Assembly: GCF_001645105.1 (NCBI RefSeq)
Contig: NZ_LKEG01000034.1
Span: 243,857-307,856 of the forward strand
Direction of reading: 5' to 3'
Length of the DNA: 64,000 nucleotides
Source of the DNA: Pseudomonas marginalis
GTDB taxonomy: Bacteria; Pseudomonadota; Gammaproteobacteria; Pseudomonadales; Pseudomonadaceae
The notes under the pieces are model-generated. The model saw nothing but the letters and a program-made list of their open reading frames with translations. It searched no databases and was not told the origin of the DNA. Both the position numbers and the translations under genes were made by a program. This document shows, piece by piece, positions 7,352-16,234 of the stretch; position 1 is the stretch's first letter, and each line of letters starts with the position of its first letter.

Positions 7352-9298
7352 TTATTGACCAGCGCCGGGCTTGCCAGGGAATTTTGACTCGACGGCGGAC
7401 TTGATTGTGTCTTGCACGCCCTGAGCGCCGGGCGACGTGCCCTTGTCACTGCCCAGGTTGATATCCAGTTTGCCTTTCGTCTGTATCTTGCTGCTGCCGG
7501 AGGAGAACAGATTGAACGAGGTGCAGGTCAGGTTAATGTCTCCGCCAGCCTTGAGCTCGAACACGCTGTCACCGCACACTAGGCGAATGCTGTCTCCTGC
7601 CTCTATGGTGTAGTTTGTGGCGGCGCTGTCAGACTTGGCCCCACCCACCAGAACGGTGTCGTTGTTGCGCACGACCCGCACGCGATTATTCCCAATCGTC
7701 ACCGTCTCGTTGTGCCCAATGCTCTTATTGCGGTCATGCCCGACGGAGTGGCTCTCATCCACTTCCACCACAATGTCTTGATTCCGCTCAGCATGGATAT
7801 ACAACTGCTCCAACCCCTTCTTGTCCTCCATGCGGATTTCATTGAAGTTGGCCGGCGTGCCGCCTTTGCTGGATCGACTCTTCATGCCGCTCTGGGTAGC
7901 GTTCTCCGGCAAATCGTACGGCACGGTCTGCTCGGCGTTGTACACCCGCCCGGTGATGATCGGCCGGTCGGGATCACCTTCCAGAAAGCTTACAATCACT
8001 TCCTGGCCGATCCGGGGAATCTGCATCGAGCCCCAGTTCTTGCCGGCCCAGGATTGCGACACACGAATCCAGCAGGAGCTGTTCTCGTTGGATTGGTCGT
8101 GGCGGTCCCAGTAGAAGTGCACCTTCACGCGGCCGTACTGGTCGGTCCAGATTTCCTCGCCCTTGGGCCCGACTACCAGCGCGGTCTGCGGGCCTTTGAC
8201 GATAGGGCGGTGGGTGCTGGCCAACGGGCGGAAGCTCTGCTGGGCGTCGATGCAGGTCAGGCTGCTTTCGAACTGCGCGCCGCCCGAACCGCCGCCGCTT
8301 TCCAGGCTTTCCTGGACGATGTAATAGCGAATGCCGACGATCAGGTATTCGCGGTTCTGGTCCTGGCGGCTGAAGCCGGTGAGGCTGAACAAATGCCCCG
8401 AACCCAGGCCACGCGCATTGCCGCTGAACTCGATCTGCTCGTGCAGGGTTTGCAGGGCTTCGATGCGGGTGCGCGCATAGTGTTCGCCGTCGGCGCTTTG
8501 CACGTAGGTGCCGGGGTAGTCGTACAGCGGGTAGTCGCCGGCGGTGTGCGGGCGCGGCATGGCCGAGCGCACGTCGATGCTGGCGCTGGGGCGCTGGAAG
8601 TCGTAGTCGTTGAGCTCCAGCGAGCCGGGCTGCACCTCTTGCGCCAGGTGCCAGTTGTGCATGTGGTCGCGTTCGCGCTGCTGCTCGTCCTTGGGGTAAT
8701 ACGGGATGGATGCGTAGCCCGGCACGGTGGTGTGGGCACCGTAGGCGTCAGCCAGCACCAGCACATGGCGGTCCTGTTCATGGCGGAAGAAGTAGTAGAT
8801 GCCTTCCTGTTCCATCAAGCGGCTGACGAAGTCGAAACTGGTCTCGCGGTACTGCACGCAGTATTCCCACTCGCGGTACGGCCGGCTCAGGGCGTCTTCG
8901 AAGTCGGAAAACCCCAGGTCGCGGAACACCTGCTTGATGATCTGCGGGATGCTCAGGTTCTGGAAAATCCGGCAGTCCGAGGTCCGGCTGAGCAGCCACA
9001 GCCACGGGCGCAACGTCACCTGGTAACTGGCGAACTGGCCCTGGTCGATGTTCTGGCTGCAGCGCGCGACGATACCGTGGAAGTGCCGCTCACCGCCGTC
9101 CGCCAGTTGCAGGCCCACGCTCATGGGTTTGCCGAGCAACTGGTTGAGGTCGATGTTGGCGTCCAGGGACGTCAGTTGCAGCTCATAGTTGAACAGCCGC
9201 CCCAGCTCTTCGCCGCCGCCCATTTCATTGAGCAGCAGCACATCCGCCCCCAGGGGGCTGGTGATCTTGGCCAGGCGTGAGGCTTGGTTAAAAAGCAT
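7352..9298 (-). CDS. vgrG: VgrG spike protein of the T6SS
   Basis: A 648-residue trimeric spike resembling phage gp27-gp5. The gp27-like part fills about residues 1-380; the segment WTDQYGRVKVHFYWDRHDQS begins the gp5 OB-fold, followed by SCWIRVSQSWAGKNWGSMQIPRIGQEV, a hallmark of VgrG. The needle repeats follow (NKSIGHNETVTIGNNRV). The end is a short Gly/Pro tail without an extra enzymatic domain, so the toxic load is in the neighbouring Rhs protein. A REPIN separates it from clpV, and with eag, rhs and the immunity gene it may form its own transcription unit. Confidence 0.95.
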   Translation of the reverse strand: MLFNQASRLAKITSPLGADVLLLNEMGGGEELGRLFNYELQLTSLDANIDLNQLLGKPMSVGLQLADGGERHFHGIVARCSQNIDQGQFASYQVTLRPWLWLLSRTSDCRIFQNLSIPQIIKQVFRDLGFSDFEDALSRPYREWEYCVQYRETSFDFVSRLMEQEGIYYFFRHEQDRHVLVLADAYGAHTTVPGYASIPYYPKDEQQRERDHMHNWHLAQEVQPGSLELNDYDFQRPSASIDVRSAMPRPHTAGDYPLYDYPGTYVQSADGEHYARTRIEALQTLHEQIEFSGNARGLGSGHLFSLTGFSRQDQNREYLIVGIRYYIVQESLESGGGSGGAQFESSLTCIDAQQSFRPLASTHRPIVKGPQTALVVGPKGEEIWTDQYGRVKVHFYWDRHDQSNENSSCWIRVSQSWAGKNWGSMQIPRIGQEVIVSFLEGDPDRPIITGRVYNAEQTVPYDLPENATQSGMKSRSSKGGTPANFNEIRMEDKKGLEQLYIHAERNQDIVVEVDESHSVGHDRNKSIGHNETVTIGNNRVRVVRNNDTVLVGGAKSDSAATNYTIEAGDSIRLVCGDSVFELKAGGDINLTCTSFNLFSSGSSKIQTKGKLDINLGSDKGTSPGAQGVQDTIKSAVESKFPGKPGAGQ

Positions 9299-9342
9299 CG
9301 GTTGTCCCGTAAATGACTAAGTAACTGAAGGAACCGGTTCAA

Positions 9343-9435
9343 GTGTGGGAGGGGGCTTGCCCCCGATGGCGGTGAATCAGTCACCGAATGCATCAACTGA
9401 CACACTGCTATCGGGGGCAAGCCCCCTCCCACATT
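9343..9435. repeat. REPIN (two inverted REP palindromes) between clpV and vgrG
   Basis: GTGTGGGAGGGGGCTTGCCC begins the first REP (9343-9367), and its inverted partner, starting ATCGGGGGCAAGCCCCC, ends the unit (9410-9434); about 42 unrelated bases lie between. This is the common REP family of the P. fluorescens group. It fills most of the gap between vgrG and clpV. Confidence 0.92.
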
Positions 9436-9454
9436 TTGATTGTGTTCCGTCAGG

Positions 9455-12118
9455 TCAATCTGCGTCGCTGAAGTCGTAGTGCAATTCATTATCCCGGCTG
9501 CTGATGCGCACACCCGCCATCGCCTTGCCTTCGAGCATGCGCGTGAGGAACTCACGGCTCATGTCCGGCAGCAGGCTGTTGGTAAGAATGGTGTCGATCA
9601 TGCGCCCGCCGCTTTCGGTTTCGGTGCAACGCGAGACGATCAGGTCGACCACCGCGTCGTCGTAGTCGAAGGCAACCTTGTGGGTTGTCTCCACGCGCTT
9701 CTTGATGCGGCCCAGTTGCAGGCGGGTGATCGCCTTGAGCATCTCATCGCTCAGCGGGTAGTACGGAATGGTCACCAGGCGGCCGAGCAGTGCCGGCGGA
9801 AAGATCTCCAGCAGCGGCTGGCGCAGGGCCTTGGCGATTTCTTCCGGCTCAGGGATGTTCGCCGGGTCTTTGCACACCTGGGAAATCAGCTCGGTACCGG
9901 CGTTGGTGGTCAGCAGGATCAGGGTGTTCTTGAAGTCGATCACCCGGCCTTCGCCGTCTTCCATCACGCCCTTGTCGAACACCTGGAAGAAGATTTCATG
10001 CACGTCCGGGTGGGCTTTCTCCACCTCGTCCAGCAGTACCACGCTGTAGGGTTTGCGCCGCACGGCTTCGGTCAGCACGCCGCCTTCGCCGTAGCCGATA
10101 TAGCCCGGAGGCGCGCCCTTGAGGGTCGACACCGTGTGGGCTTCCTGGAATTCGCTCATGTTGATGGTGATGACGTTCTGCTCGCCGCCGTACATGGCTT
10201 CGGCCAGGGCCAGGGCGGTTTCGGTCTTGCCCACGCCCGAGGTACCGGCCAGCATGAACACGCCAATCGGCTTGCTCGGGTTGTCGAGGCCGGCGCGGGA
10301 CGTCTGGATGCGCTTGGCGATCATCTGCAGGGCGTGGTCCTGGCCGATGATGCGTTTCTTCAGGTGCTGGTCGAGGTTGAGCACCGTCTCCAGCTCATTG
10401 CGCGCCATGCGGCCCACCGGGATGCCGGTCCAGTCGGCGACCACCGAGGCCACGGCCTGGTAATCCACGGTCGGCAGGATCAGCGGGGTTTCACCTTGCA
10501 GCGCGCTGAGGCGTTGTTGCAGGTCGACCAGTTGCTCGCGCAAAGCGTCGTCGCCACTGTCTACGGCGCCGGCCTTTTCGCGCAAGGTCGCGCGGGTAGC
10601 GAGCAGTTCGTCCACCAGCGCTTTCTCTTCGGCCCAGCGGCTTTCCAGCGTCGCCAGGCGCTCACGTTCAGCGCTCAACAGTGCTTCGCTATGGGTTTGA
10701 CGCGCGCCAATCGCGATACCAATGGCATGCTCGCGAGCGATGATCTGCAGCTCGGTTTCCAGGGCTTCGATGCGGCGGCGGCTGTCGTCCACTTCGGCCG
10801 GCACCGCGTGCAGGCTGATGGCGACGCGGGCGCAGGCGGTGTCCAGCAGGCTCACGGATTTGTCCGGCAACTGGCGCGCCGGGATGTAGCGGTGGGACAG
10901 CTTCACCGAGGCTTCCAGGGCTTCGTCGAGGATCTGCACCTGGTGGTGTTTTTCCATGGTCGACGCCACGCCGCGCATCATCAGCAGCGCTTTGTCTTCC
11001 GACGGTTCGGCGACTTGCACCACCTGGAAACGGCGCGTCAGGGCCGGGTCCTTCTCGATGTGCTTCTTGTACTCGGCCCAGGTGGTGGCGGCCACAGTAC
11101 GCAGGGTGCCACGCGCCAATGCAGGCTTGAGCAGGTTGGCTGCGTCACCGGTGCCGGCGGCGCCACCGGCACCCACCAGGGTGTGGGCTTCGTCGATAAA
11201 CAGGATGATCGGCTTGGGTGAGGCCTGGACGTCTTCGATGACCTGGCGCAGGCGCTGTTCGAATTCGCCTTTCATGCTGGCGCCGGCTTGCAGCAGGCCC
11301 ACGTCGAGGCTGCGCAGTTCCACATCTTTGAGCGCGGGTGGCACGTCACCGGCGACGATACGCAGGGCGAAACCTTCGACCACGGCGGTCTTGCCCACCC
11401 CGGCTTCACCGGTGAGGATCGGGTTGTTCTGGCGGCGGCGCATGAGGATGTCGACCAGTTGGCGGATCTCCTCATCACGACCCACGATCGGGTCGAGCTT
11501 GCCGCTGCGGGCCTGTTCGGTCAGGTCAACGGTAAAGCGCTTGAGCGCTTCCTGTTTGCCCATCGCACTGGGCGCCATGGCACCGCTGGCTTCGCCCGGC
11601 ACGGCGCCGGCGTTGAAACCGTCGCTGGCGCTCAGCGCGTTTTCCGGCGAGTCGCCCACGTATTCATCAAAGCGCTCGCTCAGGGCCTCGGCCTTGATCT
11701 TGTCGAACTCGGAAGACAAGCCCAGCAGCGCATGGCGCAGGCTCGGGGTCTTGAGAATGCCGAGCACCAGATAACCGGTGCGTACCTGGCTTTCGCCGAA
11801 CATCAGGCTGCCGTAGACCCAGCCGCGCTCCACCGCTTCTTCCACATGGGAGGACAGGTCGGTGATCGAGGTCGAGCCGCGTGGCAGGCGGTCCAGGGCT
11901 TCGGTCAGGTCGCGGGCCAGGCGCGCCGGCTCGACGTTGAACTGGCGGATGATGCGGTGCAGGTCCGAGTCCTGCAGTTGCAGCAACTGGTGAAACCAGT
12001 GGGCAAGCTCCACATACGGGTTGCCCCGCAGTTTGCAGAACACCGTGGCGGCTTCGATGGCCTTGTAGGCCACGCTGTTGAGTTTGCCGAACAGTGCGGC
12101 GCGACTGATTTCACCCAT
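9455..12118 (-). CDS. clpV: T6SS sheath-recycling AAA+ ATPase ClpV
   Basis: An 887-residue class B Hsp100 ATPase (TssH) that pulls apart contracted TssB-TssC sheaths. Visible: an N-terminal Clp-N domain (about 1-160), a first AAA+ module with Walker A GEAGVGKT and Walker B IILFIDEAHTL, a coiled-coil middle domain (about 430-540), and a second AAA+ module with GTSGVGKT and VVLLDEVEKAH. Length and N-terminus fit ClpV rather than ClpB. It overlaps the end of tssG by 8 bases. In the H1 system the TagJ protein also contacts ClpV; no tagJ is found here. Confidence 0.95.
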   Translation of the reverse strand: MGEISRAALFGKLNSVAYKAIEAATVFCKLRGNPYVELAHWFHQLLQLQDSDLHRIIRQFNVEPARLARDLTEALDRLPRGSTSITDLSSHVEEAVERGWVYGSLMFGESQVRTGYLVLGILKTPSLRHALLGLSSEFDKIKAEALSERFDEYVGDSPENALSASDGFNAGAVPGEASGAMAPSAMGKQEALKRFTVDLTEQARSGKLDPIVGRDEEIRQLVDILMRRRQNNPILTGEAGVGKTAVVEGFALRIVAGDVPPALKDVELRSLDVGLLQAGASMKGEFEQRLRQVIEDVQASPKPIILFIDEAHTLVGAGGAAGTGDAANLLKPALARGTLRTVAATTWAEYKKHIEKDPALTRRFQVVQVAEPSEDKALLMMRGVASTMEKHHQVQILDEALEASVKLSHRYIPARQLPDKSVSLLDTACARVAISLHAVPAEVDDSRRRIEALETELQIIAREHAIGIAIGARQTHSEALLSAERERLATLESRWAEEKALVDELLATRATLREKAGAVDSGDDALREQLVDLQQRLSALQGETPLILPTVDYQAVASVVADWTGIPVGRMARNELETVLNLDQHLKKRIIGQDHALQMIAKRIQTSRAGLDNPSKPIGVFMLAGTSGVGKTETALALAEAMYGGEQNVITINMSEFQEAHTVSTLKGAPPGYIGYGEGGVLTEAVRRKPYSVVLLDEVEKAHPDVHEIFFQVFDKGVMEDGEGRVIDFKNTLILLTTNAGTELISQVCKDPANIPEPEEIAKALRQPLLEIFPPALLGRLVTIPYYPLSDEMLKAITRLQLGRIKKRVETTHKVAFDYDDAVVDLIVSRCTETESGGRMIDTILTNSLLPDMSREFLTRMLEGKAMAGVRISSRDNELHYDFSDAD

Positions 12119-13154
12119 GCTCTGGATTCCTTGAGGTGGTGGCGTGGTCGGCGTAGTGCCGGGCCAGGATTAGGTCGTTGGCGTCATGCTCGGGTTTACC
12201 GAGCCAGGTGTTGAAGCCCAGGCGGAACTGGCCGTTGAGTTGCAGCACTGGCACTTCGGCTTGTTGCAGAACCAGGTTCAAGTCCCAGTCCAGTTCATGG
12301 CCCAGGTACTCGGCCACCCACGCCACCAGCTCGTTGAACGGTTGGTGGCCGGGCAGCATGCCCATGTAGTCATCCAGCGTGAGGGGGCCCAGGCGGATAC
12401 GGAATTTGTGCTGACGATCCCACACGAAGCTGCCCAGGCAAAAGTCCACGCCGAGACGGTTGGCGCTCACGCCCACGCGGCTGCGTTCGGGCAGCTCGAG
12501 CCATTGGCCGACGTACTCTTCGATCGCCACCGGCAGGCCGAAGTACTCGCCGAGAATGGCTTTCAAGCCGTCCGGGTAGCGGGTTTGCGCCGAGAGGTGG
12601 CCGCTGTAATGCAGCTTCGCGGTATCCGGGATGAGCCCCTGATTCAGCAGGCTCGGCATGCCGCGACCACTCAGTGCGGCGAGGCGCGCAGACCAATAGT
12701 CATCGTCCGGGCGGTCATGGCTGACCGTCGGCCGCGCCTCGGCCCAGGCTCGGTAAAACAGGCTCAGCAGGCGATGGTGGAACACATCCAGGAAGTGTTT
12801 GCTGGTGCTGTCGGCATTGTTGCGCTGGCGCTCGCGTACATATTCGGTGATATGCAGCGGCAGCGGGCCGTTGGGGCCGCCAAGGCCGAAGAAGAACTGC
12901 TCCAGCCGCGCCGGCTTGCCGTCGCCACCGGGGTCGACCGACGCCAACGTGGCTGGGGCAAAGGTGCAATCCGCCTGCTGACCCAGGCGCAGCGGGTCAT
13001 CCGCCAGGCGCAGGGAATGGCCCAGGCGCGGCAGTTCCGGCGATTCGCACTCGAGACGCCGCAACGCCTGGAAGAAATCGTATTCCCAGGGCGCCTGATG
13101 CATCGCATCCAGGGTACTCACAGGGTCGGACGATGTCCGGGCTTGGCTTTCCAT
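12111..13154 (-). CDS. tssG: T6SS baseplate protein TssG
   Basis: Baseplate wedge component that works with TssF and TssE and contacts TssK. The segment APWEYDFFQALRRLE near the N-terminus and the later FFFGLGGPNGPLPLHITEY (about residues 87-105) are typical of the family. From the GTG/ATG-range start at 13154 it is 347 residues and overlaps tssF by 37 bases. A start at 13103 (MHQAPWEYDF) would give 330 residues and a 14-base gap from the tssF stop. Neither has a strong ribosome site, so the start is open. Confidence 0.92.
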   Translation of the reverse strand: MESQARTSSDPVSTLDAMHQAPWEYDFFQALRRLECESPELPRLGHSLRLADDPLRLGQQADCTFAPATLASVDPGGDGKPARLEQFFFGLGGPNGPLPLHITEYVRERQRNNADSTSKHFLDVFHHRLLSLFYRAWAEARPTVSHDRPDDDYWSARLAALSGRGMPSLLNQGLIPDTAKLHYSGHLSAQTRYPDGLKAILGEYFGLPVAIEEYVGQWLELPERSRVGVSANRLGVDFCLGSFVWDRQHKFRIRLGPLTLDDYMGMLPGHQPFNELVAWVAEYLGHELDWDLNLVLQQAEVPVLQLNGQFRLGFNTWLGKPEHDANDLILARHYADHATTSRNPEHG

Positions 13155-14977
13155 CGCATGATCTCGCCGCGTTCGGTGGTACGGATCACCGTCTCGGTAA
13201 AACTGTTGATCGACACGTAGCGTGCCAGGAAGCGTTCCAGCACCGCACCGAGCAGGAATACGCCGGTGCCGCGAAACGCGTTTTCATCGAATTCCAGTGT
13301 GATCTCCAGGCCGCGCCCAAACACGATCGGGCCGGGCATCGGCAGGCGGCGGGTCACCGCTTTGCTGCTGACCTCGCGCAAGCCTTCGATCTGCAATTGC
13401 AGCGCCGCGTCGTTGCTGTCGCCGTACAGGCGCAGCAATTCACGCAAGGCGCCGGCGCCCTGGCCCTGTTCGCTCAACGACAGGTAGTTGAGCGACAGTT
13501 GGCTGATCAAGCGCCACGCCTTGGCGTCATGGGCATGGCTGGGGCGCGGGCGACTCGGGCCGGCGACGCAGCGCACGGCCAATACCGGCGCGCTGTCGGC
13601 CAGGGTGAAGTCGGTCTTGCCGTTGCCCACGCTCATGAACAAGGGCAGGTCGCGGTTGGTGCACAGCGCGGTCACGCCGAGCTGGCGCAGGTCGTGGCGG
13701 TAGGGCGCTTGCCCGCTGTCCACCAGGCTGACAAAGGTTTCACTGCCCACGTACGTGGAGCGTGGGCCGTTGCGGCGCTGGTCGCTGGACAGCACGCGCG
13801 GCTCGCGGCGCACGGTGTAATAGGCCTGGTCGCGGCCATAGCGCGACGGGTCGCGCACCGCATAAAACGGTAAAAAGGGTTGTTCCGGCCCGGTGCCATG
13901 GCCCGTGATGCCGCTCAATGAATGAATCTCGAAATCCATCGGCCGCGTGCGGTCGGCGATCACATGGTGCTCGCTGACCCGGTCGGATAGGTGAATACGG
14001 TCTACGCGCTTGGGAAACAGGTTGATCGCCGGCGTGCAGAACGGCAGGAACTGCGCGGCGCCGACGCTGCCTTCCAAGCTCGGTTCGTGGCGGTCGAACA
14101 ACACGATCAGTTCCAACTCCTGACCGTCGCAACGCTTGACCGCACGGCTCAGCTCGGCGAACTCGACGAACAAGTAGCGGTGGGGCAGGGCGAAGTATTC
14201 CTGCAACAGGCGATAGCCCTGGAAGGCCCGCGCGACAACCGGCATGGCGGCGTCGGCATCGTCAAAACCACGGGAGCGCAATGCGTCCTGCGGCAGGCGT
14301 TCTACCCAGTCACCGCCGGGCTTGCGTGCAAACACCGCGCAGGCGTTGCCCAACAACTGCTCGTAAAGGCGGAACGGTTGCTCGTCGGCACCGCTGAGGT
14401 ACAGCGGCAGGTTATCCAGGTCGAGGCTGTTGAAAGGCAATTCGGCGCCGGTGCGCAGGGTCAGGCGCAGGCCGGCCTTGGCTTTCGGCTCACTGGCGGC
14501 CAGGCGGCCCAGCACGGCGGCGGGGTTGCCGAAATACTCGGCGCTGCTGACCTGCAACGGCCACAACGTCACCGGGTGCGCGGTGCGGTACTCGCAGCAG
14601 GTCTGGGTTTCACGGCCGAGGGCGGCACGCAATACCGTGTCGCGGGGCAGCGGGAAACCGCTGGCCAGGGAGCCTTCATCCGGGTCGGTCTGCAATTGCA
14701 CCACGGTCATCGACGGCGTCGGCGCCAGGTAGTGCGGGTAGGCGATTTCCAGCAGGTTATGGGTGAAGGTCGGGTACTCGGCATCGAGCTTGAGCTGCAC
14801 GCGGGCCGTGAGGTAGGCAAACCCTTCAAGCAGGCGTTCGACGTACGGGTCGGCGCAGTCCATACCGGACAGGGTCAGCCGACTGGCGATCTTCGGGTAT
14901 TCCTTGGCGAACTCGGCGGCGCTTTCGCGCACGTGGTGCAGTTCCTGGTTGTACAGCTCCAGCAGGCGCGGGTTCAT
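13118..14977 (-). CDS. tssF: T6SS baseplate protein TssF
   Basis: A 619-residue baseplate wedge protein. The start [20 protein letters not shown] and the following [15 protein letters not shown] are the conserved family N-terminus, so the ATG at 14977 is preferred to the longer frame. It overlaps the tssE stop by four bases (ATGA), which indicates coupled translation. Length is usual for the family. Its place between tssE and tssG repeats the order of the H1 cluster. Confidence 0.95.
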   Translation of the reverse strand: MNPRLLELYNQELHHVRESAAEFAKEYPKIASRLTLSGMDCADPYVERLLEGFAYLTARVQLKLDAEYPTFTHNLLEIAYPHYLAPTPSMTVVQLQTDPDEGSLASGFPLPRDTVLRAALGRETQTCCEYRTAHPVTLWPLQVSSAEYFGNPAAVLGRLAASEPKAKAGLRLTLRTGAELPFNSLDLDNLPLYLSGADEQPFRLYEQLLGNACAVFARKPGGDWVERLPQDALRSRGFDDADAAMPVVARAFQGYRLLQEYFALPHRYLFVEFAELSRAVKRCDGQELELIVLFDRHEPSLEGSVGAAQFLPFCTPAINLFPKRVDRIHLSDRVSEHHVIADRTRPMDFEIHSLSGITGHGTGPEQPFLPFYAVRDPSRYGRDQAYYTVRREPRVLSSDQRRNGPRSTYVGSETFVSLVDSGQAPYRHDLRQLGVTALCTNRDLPLFMSVGNGKTDFTLADSAPVLAVRCVAGPSRPRPSHAHDAKAWRLISQLSLNYLSLSEQGQGAGALRELLRLYGDSNDAALQLQIEGLREVSSKAVTRRLPMPGPIVFGRGLEITLEFDENAFRGTGVFLLGAVLERFLARYVSINSFTETVIRTTERGEIMRWKAKPGHRPTL

Positions 14978-15492
14978 GGGCGCCTCCGCTGGTCGGCATT
15001 CACCACACGCACATGGCCGGATTCCAGATCGAGGTCGGTTTGCAGCAATAGGCGCAACGGCACCGGCTGCGCCCACAGGTCGCCTTCGATCTCGAAGCTC
15101 AGGGCGTTGTGATTCATCTCGCCATGGCCGACACGGGCTTTGACCCGCAGGGTATGGCGCAGGATGCGCGGTTCAAAGGTGGCGATGGCCTGGTAGATCA
15201 GGGCTTCCAGGGCCTTGATGTCGACACTGGAAACACTGTTGCCCGCCAGCGCCGGCAGGCCGTAATTGACCACCGACGTCCCGGCCGGGGTGTGCAGCGT
15301 GGCATCGGCATCGAGCAACGACGTGGTGTTGAGCAGCCACGCCAGGTCACGCAGCACCGAGGCTTTCAATTGGGTCAGGGACAGCACGCGTTTGTCGGCG
15401 CTTTCCTTGGGATTGGTTGGGTCGTCGTCGGTCAGCCGGTCCAGCAGGGACGGTTGCAGACGGTCGCGGGAAGCGATTTCAGTTACCACCAA
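14974..15492 (-). CDS. tssE: T6SS baseplate protein TssE (gp25-like)
   Basis: A 172-residue protein like phage T4 gp25, which starts sheath assembly at the baseplate. The N-terminal [12 protein letters not shown] motif is the one that commonly opens TssE proteins, followed by [12 protein letters not shown] and [11 protein letters not shown]; a C-terminal [17 protein letters not shown] stretch matches the gp25 core with its conserved E-P-R. It starts 90 bases after hcp ends. In P. aeruginosa H1 the tagJ gene lies in this gap; here the gap is too short for any gene. Confidence 0.93.
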   Translation of the reverse strand: MVVTEIASRDRLQPSLLDRLTDDDPTNPKESADKRVLSLTQLKASVLRDLAWLLNTTSLLDADATLHTPAGTSVVNYGLPALAGNSVSSVDIKALEALIYQAIATFEPRILRHTLRVKARVGHGEMNHNALSFEIEGDLWAQPVPLRLLLQTDLDLESGHVRVVNADQRRRP

Positions 15493-15582
15493 AGCAGCTC
15501 CACGGACGGGTTGTGAGAGGGACAGTTGTTGAGCGGGGCAGGTTTCTGGGGCCGTGGTGGGGAACCACGGCCACCAGAGCTA

Positions 15583-16071
15583 TCAGCGCTTGGTGTTGGA
15601 ACGGATGTTCCAGCCAAACTTGATCGCGCCGCCGTCTTTGGTGCCATCGGCTTTCTGCGGCTGGTAGTCGACCATCACTTGGGCAAAGTTCAGGGTGACG
15701 TTTTCGGTCAGGCGGTCATCGCCACCCGAACCGCCGGTGCTCAGCGAGGTGACCAGCACTTCTTCCAGGTTGATCACCATGTACTCGACCTGGCTTTCAC
15801 CGCCGGCCTTGCGCACGGTCAGCTTGACCTTGTCGATGTGCTTGCCGCTGGCGCAGTGCATCATCAGGTTCGGCGAAGCCTTGTCGACGTACTTGGTCAG
15901 CGACAGGTCCTGGATATTCACCTTGCCGGCGCCGCCGCCACCGCCCACGTGCATGTTGCCGGACTGGGCCATGCCCCAGCTCCAGTTCAGCACGTCGATC
16001 TCGTCCTTGTGGGCCTTGTCCATGGACTCGCCCTTGATGTCGCCGATCTTGATGAAAATATCAACAGCCAT
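15583..16071 (-). CDS. hcp: Hcp tail-tube protein
   Basis: A 162-residue protein, the same length as P. aeruginosa Hcp1, that forms hexameric rings stacked into the tail tube and is secreted. The start MAVDIFIKIGDIKGESMD is the family N-terminus; the frame continues upstream, but the ATG at 16071 is the right one. The Gly-rich loop GNMHVGGGGGAGKVNIQDL is also characteristic. A 62-base gap and a REPIN separate it from tssC, so its mRNA may be processed or stabilised apart from that of the sheath genes. Confidence 0.96.
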   Translation of the reverse strand: MAVDIFIKIGDIKGESMDKAHKDEIDVLNWSWGMAQSGNMHVGGGGGAGKVNIQDLSLTKYVDKASPNLMMHCASGKHIDKVKLTVRKAGGESQVEYMVINLEEVLVTSLSTGGSGGDDRLTENVTLNFAQVMVDYQPQKADGTKDGGAIKFGWNIRSNTKR

Positions 16072-16132
16072 GTTTTCTCCCTGTGTGGCGTGGGCCACGA
16101 TATTTGGTTATGCCCAATGGAGCATTGCTTTT

Positions 16133-16220
16133 GTGTGGGAGGGGGCTTGCCCCCGATGCAGGCGACGCGGACTTTCAGTCAGACCGAGTAGATGCCATCG
16201 GGGGCAAGCCCCCTCCCACA
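16133..16220. repeat. REPIN between tssC and hcp
   Basis: Two REP palindromes face each other (16133-16157 and 16196-16220) with about 38 bases between. The first begins GTGTGGGAGGGGGCTTGCCC. The unit fills the tssC-hcp gap inside the minus-strand T6SS operon, where it could slow transcription or protect the upstream mRNA end. Confidence 0.92.
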
Positions 16221-16234
16221 GAAGAGCCAGTTGG

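Noticed and set aside
9343..9435. REP pairs as CRISPR repeats
   Set aside because: Only two inverted copies with no regular spacers and no cas genes; these are REPINs.
7712..11221. Long plus-strand frames opposite vgrG and clpV
   Set aside because: Low-complexity shadows of the minus-strand genes.
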